A stretch of DNA of 30,983 bases from an uncultured Acetatifactor sp. (GTDB lineage: Bacteria; Bacillota; Clostridia; Lachnospirales; Lachnospiraceae): the NCBI GenBank assembly GCA_910586485.1, contig CAJUIA010000043.1, positions 1 through 30,983 on the forward strand, in the 5' to 3' direction. How positions within the stretch are numbered: the stretch's first letter is position 1; each line of letters starts with the position of its first letter. The notes below the pieces were generated by a model, which was not told where the DNA came from, did not search any database, and saw only the letters and a list, made by a program, of their open reading frames with translations. The position numbers and the translations under genes were made by a program. Positions 21,364 through 30,044 of this stretch are shown piece after piece.

Positions 21364-22509
21364 TCACGACAGGATAAACTCCCTGCCGTCCAGATCTGCC
21401 TGTACCTTTTCCAGATCTGCCCGGATGGAAAGCTTCTGAGGGCAGACCTGCTCGCACTTTCCGCACTTGATACAGTTCTTTGCCTTATGTTCCTCGCCCA
21501 GATACTTCTCCCATTCATCCTTCACCATGTTATAGTTGCGGTACATGTGATAAGTATTCCAGGTACGGAAATTCCGGGGAATCTCCACGCCCGCAGGGCA
21601 GGGCATACAATAACCGCAGCCGGTGCAGCCGTTCTGAACACGACTGTTGATCAGGGCCACCACCTTGTCTATGATTTCCCTTTCTTTTTCCGAAAGCGCC
21701 TTAAATTCTCCGAAGGCTTTCAAGTTGTCTTCCACCTGTTCCATGGTTGACATACCGCTTAAGACCACTTTCACCCCCGGCAGGCTTCCCACCCAGCGCA
21801 GGGCAAAGCTGGCCATGGAAGCAGCAGGATCCAGCTCATGATACATTTGCGTAATATCCTCCGGAAATGCCGCCAGGGAGCCGCCCTTTACCGGCTCCAT
21901 AATTACAAGAGGCACCTGCTTTTCCTCCGCCAGCTTATAACCCTTAAGTCCGGCCTGCTCATTGGCGTCCATATAATTCAACTGAATCTGGCAGAAATCC
22001 CAATCACGATAGTTTATAATATTCTCAAACGCGGAATAACCGTCATGGAAGGAAAAGCCCAGATATTTAATCCTCCCCTCCGCCTTCAGCTGCTCCAGCC
22101 GTTCAATACAGCCTAACTCCTGCATTTCCCGGAACCGATCCCTATTCAGCGCGTGCATCAGGTAGAAATCTATGTATTCCGTCTGCAGCTTTTCCAGCTG
22201 CTCGTTAAACAGCCGGTCCACATCCTCCAGCTTCTTAACCTCCCAGCAGGGCAGCTTGGTAGCAAGATAAAAACTGCCGCGGTCATACTTCCTCATCACC
22301 TTCCCTACCACCCGCTCGCTTTCGCCTCCATGGTAAGGATAAGCCGTATCATAATAATTTACTCCTGCGGCATATGCTTTATCCAGCATTCTCTCCGCTT
22401 CCGCCTCGTCGATCTTACCGTCTTTGGTCACCGGAAACCGCATACAGCCAAATCCCAACAGAGAGGTTTCCACGCCCAGCTTTTCCATTTTTCTCTTTTC
22501 CATGCTCAT
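21364..22509 (-). CDS. Aldo/keto reductase with C-terminal 4Fe-4S domain
   Basis: A 381-residue NAD(P)H-dependent oxidoreductase. The TIM-barrel part has LGFGCMRFP at the start, NYYDTAYPYHGGESERVVGK (Asp and Tyr of the catalytic set), YLATKLP and EPVKGGSLA. After about residue 280 come two cysteine clusters, CTGCGYCMPCPAG and CIKCGKCEQVCP, that would bind iron-sulphur clusters, as in the family of Fe-S-containing aldo/keto reductases in anaerobes. The substrate is unknown. It starts 26 bp after the beta-glucosidase gene in the same direction, so it may act on a sugar or aglycone released there. A Met at 22503 is an alternative start. Confidence 0.93.
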   Translation of the reverse strand: MSMEKRKMEKLGVETSLLGFGCMRFPVTKDGKIDEAEAERMLDKAYAAGVNYYDTAYPYHGGESERVVGKVMRKYDRGSFYLATKLPCWEVKKLEDVDRLFNEQLEKLQTEYIDFYLMHALNRDRFREMQELGCIERLEQLKAEGRIKYLGFSFHDGYSAFENIINYRDWDFCQIQLNYMDANEQAGLKGYKLAEEKQVPLVIMEPVKGGSLAAFPEDITQMYHELDPAASMASFALRWVGSLPGVKVVLSGMSTMEQVEDNLKAFGEFKALSEKEREIIDKVVALINSRVQNGCTGCGYCMPCPAGVEIPRNFRTWNTYHMYRNYNMVKDEWEKYLGEEHKAKNCIKCGKCEQVCPQKLSIRADLEKVQADLDGREFILS

Positions 22510-22534
22510 ACCCTTCCTTGTCTTAATATTTTAC

Positions 22535-24964
22535 TCAGTCTACTTTCAAAATCAGCCCCAGAATCCGCCTGGCACAAATTTCCATCTCACTGCGGGACAA
22601 GGCTCCCTTTTCCACGGCCTCCAGCAGTCTCTCCGGGAATCCCACAGCCATCTTCATATCGTTGCCGGCCTTTACTTCCTTATAATGCTCCCCGCAGGTC
22701 CACCAGTCCGTAGTCACCATGCCTTCAAAGCCCCACTCGCCCCTCAGAATGTCCTCCAGCAGCTCCCGGTTTTCCGATGCTCTGTGACCATTGATAATAT
22801 TATAAGAGGACATGATGCTCCAGGGTTTTGCCTCCTTGACAATGATCTCGAAGGCCTTCAAATAAATTTCCCGGATGGCCCGCTCGGATGCTCTGGAATC
22901 GCTCTCCCGGCGGTTTGTCTCCTTATTGTTCAGTGCAAAATGCTTCACCGTGGCCGCCACATGATTGCTCTGAATGCCTTTCACCATGGCCCCGGCCATC
23001 TTTCCTGTCAGGAAGGGATCCTCCGAATAATACTCAAAGTTTCTGCCGCAGAGGGGACTCCTGTGAATATTTACGGCGGGAGTCAGCCAGGCGCCAATAT
23101 TGTTTTCCTTTGCCTCCGCGCCGCCTGCAGCGCCCACCTTTTCCACCAGCTCCGGATTCCAGGTGCAGGCCAGCATGGTAGAGCAGGGCCAGGCCGTGGT
23201 ACAGACACCGCAGTTTGGATGAATCCTCACTCCCGCAGGGCCGTCCGCCGTCATGATATTGGGTACGCCGTACTCCGGCAGATTACCGTAACCAAAGGTA
23301 TTGGCTACGCCCGTATTGGGCTGGCCGCCTAAAAGCACTGCCAGCTGCTCATCCGGCAGCTTTGCCACAAACTCATCCAGCGACATCCTCCCCTCCGCCA
23401 CATCAATCAGCTTCGGAATGCTGTCAACCTGCCCCCACAGATGATAGCTCTCTCTGCGCCTTACCACAGGAGTCACCCCGTCTGCTTCCTCCCGCGGAAG
23501 CTTCTCCGCAAATACGCTGGCATCCGTATCCACCGGCTCTCCCTGAGGAAGATCTTCATACTGCCCGTTCGCCAGCATTCTCTTTTTCAGCTGAACAGGC
23601 GCCATTTTTGAAGAAAGCTGCTCCGTAATCACATCCTCATCCAGCACCATCACATAATTGTCTTCCACCGTATCCCGCACGGAGGTTCCCACATAAAAAC
23701 GGTACTCCCCTTTTTCCAGCACATAGGCGGACTTTGCCACCTTACCCAGATCGTCGTAAGAGGCCATATCGTTAATTTGGAACCGCAGCACTACCGTCTG
23801 AGTTTCTCCGGGCGCAAGCAGCCTTGTTTTGCGAAATGCCACCAACTCCCTTGCGGGCTTGCCCAGCTTTCCCTGGGGAGCGCTGTAATACACCTGCACC
23901 ACCTCTTTACCCGCCGTCTCGCCTATATTACACACATCCACCATCACCCGCAGATGATGCCCACGCTTTTCCACCACGGGCATGGACAGAGAAAACTTCG
24001 TGTAGGAAAGCCCGAAGCCAAAAGGATAGTTCACCTTCTCCGCCGCCCCCGGAATGGTCTCAAAATAACGGTATCCCACATATATATCATCCGTGTACTC
24101 CACATAATCGTCGGACTCATGGAAATTGTAGGTGGACGGATAATCCTCCAGCCGCCGGGCCAGGGTGTCCGTCAGCTTTCCGCTGGGGTTTCCCTCTCCG
24201 ATCAAAAGCTCGGCTGCCGCCAGCCCGCCCTCGATGCCGCCCTGCCATGCCATAAGTACGGACTGTATCCTCTCGTCCCCCGCAAACCAGTCCGTATCCA
24301 CCATGCCGCCTACATTCATGACCACAATGACCTTGTCAAAGGTCTTCTTCACTGCCTCCACCATGGCCCGCTCGGCATGAGTCAAATAAAAATCTCCATC
24401 CTCAAAAAGCTCTTGTTTTGATTGCTCTTTTTCCTCCTGCCCGGCAATGGCAAGATTGTCCTCCTTGCCCTTCCTGTCATAAATGCTCTTTCTGTCCCAG
24501 CCCTCGCCGGAAAAGCGGCAGATGCTGATGACTGCCGTATCCGTAAATGCTCTGGCCTTTTTCAGCAGCTCCGCCGGCAGCTTGGGCTCTGCCGTCATGC
24601 CGGGCTCCTTCCCTGCCTTATACTGCTGCTGCACATTCTCCCGATAAAAGGAAGCCAGCTCTTCAAAAATCTCCACATGGTATGCTTTTTCCTGAAATCC
24701 CTGATAGAGATTACGGGTATAGGCCACGGTTACATCCCCGCTTCCCCCGCCACCCTTCACATAATCAAAGGACGCCTTGCCAAACAGGGCAATCCTGCTT
24801 CCTTTGGGGATCGGCAGTACCTGACCAGCATTTTTTAAAAGCACCATTCCCTCTTTTGCCGCTTCTTTAGAAAGGGTAATATGTTCCTTTCCCGCCGTAA
24901 CCCGGCACCCGTCCTTCCCCAGTGGAAGAACCGGCTGATATTTTGCTCTCGCCCATCTTTCCAT
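22535..24964 (-). CDS. Glycoside hydrolase family 3 beta-glucosidase, permuted domain order
   Basis: Hydrolyses terminal beta-linked glucose (or related sugars) with retention; about 809 residues, no signal peptide, so cytoplasmic. The domains are in reversed order compared with most GH3 enzymes. The alpha/beta sandwich domain comes first (LSKEAAKEGMVLLKNAGQVL, about residues 27-300), then the fibronectin-III-like domain (VQVYYSAPQGKLGKPARELV, about 345-440). The (beta/alpha)8 barrel is last (PNIMTADGPAGVRIHPN; AATVKHFALNNKE; nucleophile Asp in GMVTTDWW near residue 760). This order is known from Ruminococcus albus and Butyrivibrio fibrisolvens enzymes. I chose the Met at 24964, consistent with the promoter at 25018-24990; Met at 24976 is possible. 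Confidence 0.93.
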   Translation of the reverse strand: MERWARAKYQPVLPLGKDGCRVTAGKEHITLSKEAAKEGMVLLKNAGQVLPIPKGSRIALFGKASFDYVKGGGGSGDVTVAYTRNLYQGFQEKAYHVEIFEELASFYRENVQQQYKAGKEPGMTAEPKLPAELLKKARAFTDTAVISICRFSGEGWDRKSIYDRKGKEDNLAIAGQEEKEQSKQELFEDGDFYLTHAERAMVEAVKKTFDKVIVVMNVGGMVDTDWFAGDERIQSVLMAWQGGIEGGLAAAELLIGEGNPSGKLTDTLARRLEDYPSTYNFHESDDYVEYTDDIYVGYRYFETIPGAAEKVNYPFGFGLSYTKFSLSMPVVEKRGHHLRVMVDVCNIGETAGKEVVQVYYSAPQGKLGKPARELVAFRKTRLLAPGETQTVVLRFQINDMASYDDLGKVAKSAYVLEKGEYRFYVGTSVRDTVEDNYVMVLDEDVITEQLSSKMAPVQLKKRMLANGQYEDLPQGEPVDTDASVFAEKLPREEADGVTPVVRRRESYHLWGQVDSIPKLIDVAEGRMSLDEFVAKLPDEQLAVLLGGQPNTGVANTFGYGNLPEYGVPNIMTADGPAGVRIHPNCGVCTTAWPCSTMLACTWNPELVEKVGAAGGAEAKENNIGAWLTPAVNIHRSPLCGRNFEYYSEDPFLTGKMAGAMVKGIQSNHVAATVKHFALNNKETNRRESDSRASERAIREIYLKAFEIIVKEAKPWSIMSSYNIINGHRASENRELLEDILRGEWGFEGMVTTDWWTCGEHYKEVKAGNDMKMAVGFPERLLEAVEKGALSRSEMEICARRILGLILKVD

Positions 24965-24989
24965 AATCAATACCATCCCTTTTCTTTTT

Positions 24990-25018
24990 ATTATCCTAAA
25001 TTTGCAGGCATTTTGCAA
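24990..25018 (-). promoter_or_regulatory. Candidate sigma-A promoter of the beta-glucosidase cluster
   Basis: On the minus strand TTGCAA (25018-25013), 17 bp, GATAAT (24995-24990). The expected start point lies about 20 bp before the chosen ATG, so the leader would be short. Confidence 0.45.
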
Positions 25019-25069
25019 TCATTTTATGTATCGAATCGGCTTTTTCCAGCCTCTTAATTCTTTTGGGGC

Positions 25070-25098
25070 TTGCGCTTATTGATTGGCAAATATATAAT
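25070..25098 (+). promoter_or_regulatory. Candidate sigma-A promoter of the 5'-nucleotidase gene
   Basis: TTGCGC (25070-25075), 17 bp, TATAAT (25093-25098), about 48 bp before the ATG. The -10 box is perfect and the -35 moderate. Confidence 0.55.
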
Positions 25099-25145
25099 CA
25101 TACTAACAAACAACACCGGCCATTAAATCAGGAGGTTTTTACTCT

Positions 25146-27119
25146 ATGAAGCAGCATTACAGACCACTTGCCCTCTGCCTTGCGGCAGTATTTCTGTTGT
25201 CGGGAGTCCTCTTTTCGGCGGTAAAGGCGGAGCCTGTCCCTTCTTACACCGACAAGGAAATAGATCTTCTTTTTCTTCATGACACCCATTCCCATCTGGA
25301 AAGCTTCGTCACCCTGCAGGACGGCCAGACTGCGGTGGTAGGCGGCTTCCCCCGGATCAAAACCCTGATTAAGGAAGCAAAAGCAGACAACCCTGACACC
25401 CTGGTGGTTGATGCCGGAGACTTTTCCATGGGCACTCTGGTACAGACTGTTTTTGCAAATCAGTCCGCGGAGCTGCGGATGCTGGGTGAATTAGGCTGTG
25501 AGGTTACCACTCTGGGGAATCATGAATTTGACTATCGTTCCCAGGGGCTGGCGTCAAGTCTTTTGGCTGCTGCGGAAAGCGGCGATCCCGTTCCCGCCTT
25601 GGTACTCTGTAATATTGACTGGCAGGCTATGGAGGCGGAGGGCCTTACGGAGAAACAGCAGCTTTTAAAGGATGCCTTTGAAGCATACGGCATGGCCGAT
25701 TATACCGTCATTACAAAGGGCGACGTAAAAATTGCCGTGCTTGGTATCTTCGGAGAGGATTCCCTTGCCTGCGCTCCCACCTGCGTCCTGAAATTTAAGG
25801 ATGCCGCCAAGGCCGCCGCGGAAACCGTGGCTAAGATCAAAGCCAATGAAGACTGCGACCTGATCCTCTGCGTATCCCATGCCGGCACTAACCCCGATCA
25901 GCAAAAATCCGAGGACGAAATGCTGGCAAAAAAAGTTCCGGAAATTGATTTGATAGTCAGCGGCCATACCCATACGGCCCTGGATGAGCCCATCCGCCAT
26001 GGCGATACTTATATCGTATCCTGCGGCGAATACGGTAAAAACTTAGGCTCCCTTTCCATGCGTCAGCGGGAGGACGGCCGCTGGGAAATGGAAGCCTATG
26101 CGCTGGTGCCGATCACGCCTGCCATTGCCGCAGATGCCTCCACTCAGGAACGCATAGACGGCTTCATGGAATCTGTGGATCAGGATTACCTTTCTCTGTT
26201 TCACTATACCAGCGATCAGATCCTTGCCGAAAATGACGTTGTATTTGCCACCTCGGATGATCTGTACAACATTCATACCGACCACAATCTGGGCAACCTG
26301 CTGTCCGATGCTTTTATGTATAAGGTATCCAATGAAGATACCGGCGACGCACATCCCGTGGATGTGACGATTGTTCCCTCTGGCTGTGTGCGGGATACCT
26401 TTGCCAAAGGCGATATAACCGTCGCCGACGTATTCAACTCCTATTCCCTGGGAATCGGACCGGACGGTGTGCCCGGCTATCCCCTGATCAGTATTTACCT
26501 GACGGGCGCGGAATTAAAAACAGGAGCGGAAATTGACGCCTCCCTTACAGATATTATGCCTTCCGCAAGAATGTATATGACAGGAATCGAGTTTTCCTTT
26601 AATCCTCACCGCCTGATTCTCAATAAGGTCACGGACCTTTATCTGACCGATGAAAACGGCAGCCGGATTGAAATCGAAGACGATAAGCTCTATCGGGTGG
26701 TCTGTGATCTGTACAGCGGCCAGATGCTGGGAGCCGTAAACAGCGTTTCCTTTGGCATCCTGTCCGTTCAGCCTAAATTTGCGGACGGCACCCCCATTGA
26801 AAACATTGAAGACGCCGTCATCACGAACGGCCAGGGCACCGAAATCAAGGCCTGGGCTGCCATTGCGGACTACATTAACAGCTTTGAGGATACCGACGGA
26901 GACGGCATTTCCGATGTGCCGGCCTATTATCAGGAGCTGCACGGCCGCAAGGTAGTAGAGGACAGCCGGAACATTATAGACCTGATTAAAAATCCCAACA
27001 AATACGCAGTGATCATTGTGCTTGCCGTGATTCTTGTGCTCACGCTCCTGATCCTGCTGCTGGTGTTTATCATAAAGAAAATTCGCAGAAAACGAGCCGG
27101 ACGAAAGCATAAAAGTTAA
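25146..27119 (+). CDS. Secreted, membrane-anchored 5'-nucleotidase / UDP-sugar hydrolase-like protein
   Basis: A 657-residue extracytoplasmic metallophosphoesterase. A signal peptide (about 1-29) is followed by the calcineurin-like domain with its metal motifs: LFLHDTHSHLESF, VVDAGDFSMG, LGNHEFDYR, VSHAG and VSGHTHTAL. The C-terminal 5'-nucleotidase substrate domain follows (about 345-560; NLLSDAFMYKV, PSGCVRDTF). Near residue 582 DTDGDGISD is a calcium-binding-type loop. A transmembrane helix (about 618-645) and a basic tail RRKRAGRKHKS anchor it to the membrane. It probably releases phosphate and nucleoside from extracellular nucleotides, which is salvage and could also alter host purinergic signals. 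GGAGG precedes the ATG. It is divergent from the beta-glucosidase gene. Confidence 0.92.
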   Translation: MKQHYRPLALCLAAVFLLSGVLFSAVKAEPVPSYTDKEIDLLFLHDTHSHLESFVTLQDGQTAVVGGFPRIKTLIKEAKADNPDTLVVDAGDFSMGTLVQTVFANQSAELRMLGELGCEVTTLGNHEFDYRSQGLASSLLAAAESGDPVPALVLCNIDWQAMEAEGLTEKQQLLKDAFEAYGMADYTVITKGDVKIAVLGIFGEDSLACAPTCVLKFKDAAKAAAETVAKIKANEDCDLILCVSHAGTNPDQQKSEDEMLAKKVPEIDLIVSGHTHTALDEPIRHGDTYIVSCGEYGKNLGSLSMRQREDGRWEMEAYALVPITPAIAADASTQERIDGFMESVDQDYLSLFHYTSDQILAENDVVFATSDDLYNIHTDHNLGNLLSDAFMYKVSNEDTGDAHPVDVTIVPSGCVRDTFAKGDITVADVFNSYSLGIGPDGVPGYPLISIYLTGAELKTGAEIDASLTDIMPSARMYMTGIEFSFNPHRLILNKVTDLYLTDENGSRIEIEDDKLYRVVCDLYSGQMLGAVNSVSFGILSVQPKFADGTPIENIEDAVITNGQGTEIKAWAAIADYINSFEDTDGDGISDVPAYYQELHGRKVVEDSRNIIDLIKNPNKYAVIIVLAVILVLTLLILLLVFIIKKIRRKRAGRKHKS

Positions 27120-27144
27120 CGCTCGCTTGTGTTCTTCATTCCCT

Positions 27145-29226
27145 TTATACATTTATGTCCAGGGCAAAGCGTTTTGCCACGGCCTTCAGATATTTCTCCT
27201 TTTGTCCGGCTGCCGCCAGCATGGGCGCATAAGCATCCCTGCCACTGATTCGAAACAGCCAGTCCTGATCTTTAAAATGTTTCTGATACTGCCCGGCGAA
27301 ATCCAGAATTCCTCTCTGGATTTCCCGGATGCCTTCCTGGTTTTCGTCATATTTTCCAAAGTGCAGCTCCGGCTCCTTCAACACATTGCCCGCTTCGTCC
27401 CGCCTGAAGCCAAAGCCTGTGAACTGCCTCGTAGGAGACGACAACAGCAGCTCCCAATACACATTATAATCCTTGTTAGGATCATGCTTCTTCATCAGAT
27501 CCCTGTTATGCGCCATGGAATACATATAAGAAATAAGCTCACCTGCCTGCAGAAACGTTTCACTGGCATAGGGCTCAAAATTATGAAGAGTATTGGTCCC
27601 TGCGATCATGCCCTTCACATTACAGGGTATCCCCCACACCTTTTCCACCAGCGTCTTTAAGGCAATCGCCCCGCTTCCCGCCCAGCCGATGTCTACCGCC
27701 ACAACCTTGCGGCAGTCCGCCAGCACCTTTTCATAATATAACTTAGCCGCCTCATGTTCTTCCTGATAGCAGGCCAGGACCCTGTCCCAGTTATTCGTCA
27801 ACAGCTTTTTAACATACTTAACATTTTCCGATGTCAAAAGGTCCGATTTGCGCAGCTGGCCCGGCACGCCCACATCATACTGCATTGTCTGGCCCGGCAT
27901 ACCCGCGTCGCACTGCAGCAGCTCACTTAGCAGCGCTTCCAGCTCCATGGAACGGAATATCTCGCCTATAGAAAGCTTCTGACTCACCTTATGATCCAGA
28001 AAACGCCGGAAAAAATCATAACGATCAGAGGCCGCCATCAGCTTCACCGCCGCCTTTCTGGACCAATAAACGTATTCTGTATTTTCCTGCGGATACAGCT
28101 TCCGGTATACCCGACTTAAAATATCCCCGTCCCGTGACAAAAACAGCACCTTATCCACCTGATGCAGCCGGCAGTACTCACGGATAAAACTACAATAACC
28201 CACTGCAAACAGTCCCCCATAAATGTAGCCGTACTCATATTCAGGAGAATACGCATTCAGCCCACAGTAAAGGTGATTATCCACAAGCCCTCGATAAGCT
28301 GCCCCCACAATGGGCGACATGTCGTATGCCCGGAACATCACGGCCTTTTTATGTACATAAGGATAATGACAGGAAACCACCCCCTGCCTCCCGGCCATCT
28401 CCACATCGCTCCGCTCATTATCTCCCATATGGATCATCTGATTCCTGCCTAAGCCCAGATCCCCCAGGACCAGTCTGTACAAACCGCCGTTAGCCTTGCT
28501 TTGCCCATACTCATTGGAAACATAAACCTTTTCCGCCCCGACAAAACCCTTTTCCTTCAGCAGCTCTTCCAAAAATGTCCGGGGCAGATACATATCCGAG
28601 GTAATCACAATCCGCTTTCCCATTTCAACTAATTTAAGGAATACCTGAAGCATAAAGGGATTGCCATAACAGTACTTACGTTCCAGCTCCGTTTCCAGCT
28701 CCATCCCCTGCTTTGCGGATAAACCCGTCTTTTCCTCCAGCCGATTCCAAATATCTGCAAGACTGACCTCAAAGGATCCTGCCTGCCTGTGCTTCTCCTG
28801 CCTGGCTTCCTGCTCTGCCTCCACCCGCAGCCGCCTGAAATCCATAAAGCCAAGCCTTTCGCCCAGCAAAAAAAATAACGCCGTGGGCTCATCAAAGGGC
28901 CGAAGAATAAGCGTGTCAAAAATGTCAAAGGAAATCACCTCATACCGAGCCAGCATGTCCACCGCCTCCTGCACGGACGGTCCCTCCTGCATGCGCATCT
29001 GGGATTCCGTTTGATTCGTAATCAGACGCTTTTCCTCATACAGCTTTTCCTTCTCCGGCTGCCCCAAAAATCGACAGAACAACAAATAATAACAAAAATT
29101 CAAGTAAAAAAGATACAGCCAGGACAAGACCTTCCTGGCCGCCCCGCCGTTATCATGAACCTTGTGGTATCTATGGGAAATTCCGCTGTGGCGATTTACC
29201 AGCAGCTGGTATAATTTCATTCTCAT
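27145..29226 (-). CDS. Large HAD-superfamily hydrolase-like protein (COG5610 type)
   Basis: A 693-residue protein. After a hydrophobic N-terminal stretch (LSWLYLFYLNFCYYLLF, about 36-52), a HAD domain occupies about 90-320: motif I SFDIFDTLI, motif II VITSDMYL, the Lys region NEYGQSKANG, motif III HMGDNERSDVEMA. The ~370-residue C-terminal part (DKVLFLSRDGDILSRVYRKL, then DIGWAGSGAIALKTL) contains more phosphatase-like aspartates and is typical of the COG5610 proteins found near surface-polysaccharide genes. The exact reaction is unknown. An imperfect repeat lies at about 445-465 (CDAGMPGQ/YDVGVPGQ). I chose the ATG at 29226, with GGAGG 5 bases upstream. It is 31 bp after the Nudix gene. Confidence 0.82.
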   Translation of the reverse strand: MRMKLYQLLVNRHSGISHRYHKVHDNGGAARKVLSWLYLFYLNFCYYLLFCRFLGQPEKEKLYEEKRLITNQTESQMRMQEGPSVQEAVDMLARYEVISFDIFDTLILRPFDEPTALFFLLGERLGFMDFRRLRVEAEQEARQEKHRQAGSFEVSLADIWNRLEEKTGLSAKQGMELETELERKYCYGNPFMLQVFLKLVEMGKRIVITSDMYLPRTFLEELLKEKGFVGAEKVYVSNEYGQSKANGGLYRLVLGDLGLGRNQMIHMGDNERSDVEMAGRQGVVSCHYPYVHKKAVMFRAYDMSPIVGAAYRGLVDNHLYCGLNAYSPEYEYGYIYGGLFAVGYCSFIREYCRLHQVDKVLFLSRDGDILSRVYRKLYPQENTEYVYWSRKAAVKLMAASDRYDFFRRFLDHKVSQKLSIGEIFRSMELEALLSELLQCDAGMPGQTMQYDVGVPGQLRKSDLLTSENVKYVKKLLTNNWDRVLACYQEEHEAAKLYYEKVLADCRKVVAVDIGWAGSGAIALKTLVEKVWGIPCNVKGMIAGTNTLHNFEPYASETFLQAGELISYMYSMAHNRDLMKKHDPNKDYNVYWELLLSSPTRQFTGFGFRRDEAGNVLKEPELHFGKYDENQEGIREIQRGILDFAGQYQKHFKDQDWLFRISGRDAYAPMLAAAGQKEKYLKAVAKRFALDINV

Positions 29227-29257
29227 GTCAGCCTCCGTGCCACAGCCCTCCTGCAGC

Positions 29258-29749
29258 TCAAATTTCTCGCAGTTCCAAAAAATCCACTCCCTCGGCATTT
29301 GCTATGCCCGCATATAACTTGTCCGAATAGCGTCCGCCTTTGCAAAAATGTTCCATCACATACTTTGCCGTAAAGGGCATCTCCAGCGAAGATATTTCGT
29401 CCAGAGAAAACCATTTACTGACCCCCTCGTTAGACGCCTGATCCTCCCCTGCCTGCTCCTTTAATTCTGCAAAAAAATAATAATTTTGCCTGATCTCACC
29501 CTGAATGCTTCTAAGCGTAATATATCGCAGCCGCAGGTTTTCAATATCCTCCGGCTTTATACCCAGCTCTTCCTGCAGTTCCCGCAATGCACAGGCCCTT
29601 GCATCATTTAATTCATATTCTTCAAAATGGCCGCCCGCAGAGCCCGTCCATAAGTTATTCACTACCCGGCTCCCCTGCCTGTATAATAGCAACACCCGAT
29701 CTCCTTTCAACAGGTAGACAGACGTCATGTTGCGCAATTTCCCTTCCAT
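29258..29749 (-). CDS. Nudix hydrolase
   Basis: A 163-residue enzyme that hydrolyses a nucleoside diphosphate linked to another moiety. The Nudix box is complete: GGHFEEYELNDARACALREL followed by QEELGI, giving G-x5-E-x7-REUxEExGU with the metal-binding glutamates. Flanking strands VYLLKGDRVLLLYRQ and YYFFAELKE fit the fold. The substrate is unknown. AGGAG lies 8 bases before the ATG. It sits between a nucleotidyltransferase remnant and the HAD gene on the same strand. Confidence 0.9.
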   Translation of the reverse strand: MEGKLRNMTSVYLLKGDRVLLLYRQGSRVVNNLWTGSAGGHFEEYELNDARACALRELQEELGIKPEDIENLRLRYITLRSIQGEIRQNYYFFAELKEQAGEDQASNEGVSKWFSLDEISSLEMPFTAKYVMEHFCKGGRYSDKLYAGIANAEGVDFLELREI

Positions 29750-29770
29750 GGTGATTTCTCCTTTGTCTTG

Positions 29771-29860
29771 TTAAAATGCCGCACGCTTTACACCATGCAG
29801 TATAAATATTGGTATCAACATGGTCTTTAATTGTTCTATCGTATAGATCTCACTGGACAT
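29771..29860 (-). pseudogene. Nucleotidyltransferase N-terminal remnant (29 codons)
   Basis: An open frame of 29 codons with a strong ribosome site (GGAGG, 6 bases before the ATG) reads MSSEIYTIEQLKTMLIPIFI then LHGVKRAAF and stops. It resembles the first ~28 residues of MNT-type minimal nucleotidyltransferases, which begin much like xxIYTIEEIKxxIxPIxxxYGVKxxxLFGS; the catalytic GSxxRG and DxD parts are missing. The stop is 21 bp before the Nudix start. I read it as the decayed start of an MNT/HEPN-type gene whose expression signals now serve the Nudix gene. A -10 TATAAT-like box lies upstream (near 29905-29910), with a weak -35. It could also be a translated short leader. Confidence 0.5.
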
Positions 29861-30044
29861 ATGATGCCTCCTTCCAGGCAAATATTTGATTTATGTACAT
29901 TATATCCTATGCTTTTCTACTTATCTATATATTTTTACTTTTTTATTTTTAATGATTGACAACTAAAAAGTAAAATTTTCTGCTGATGGACAATTTAAAA
30001 GCAGACTCTCATAATAAGGAAAAAACAAAGGAGCGTACCTGCAT

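Noticed and set aside
22424..23332. Plus-strand 302-codon frame opposite the beta-glucosidase
   Set aside because: Antisense shadow of the GH3 and aldo/keto reductase genes, with no recognisable domain.
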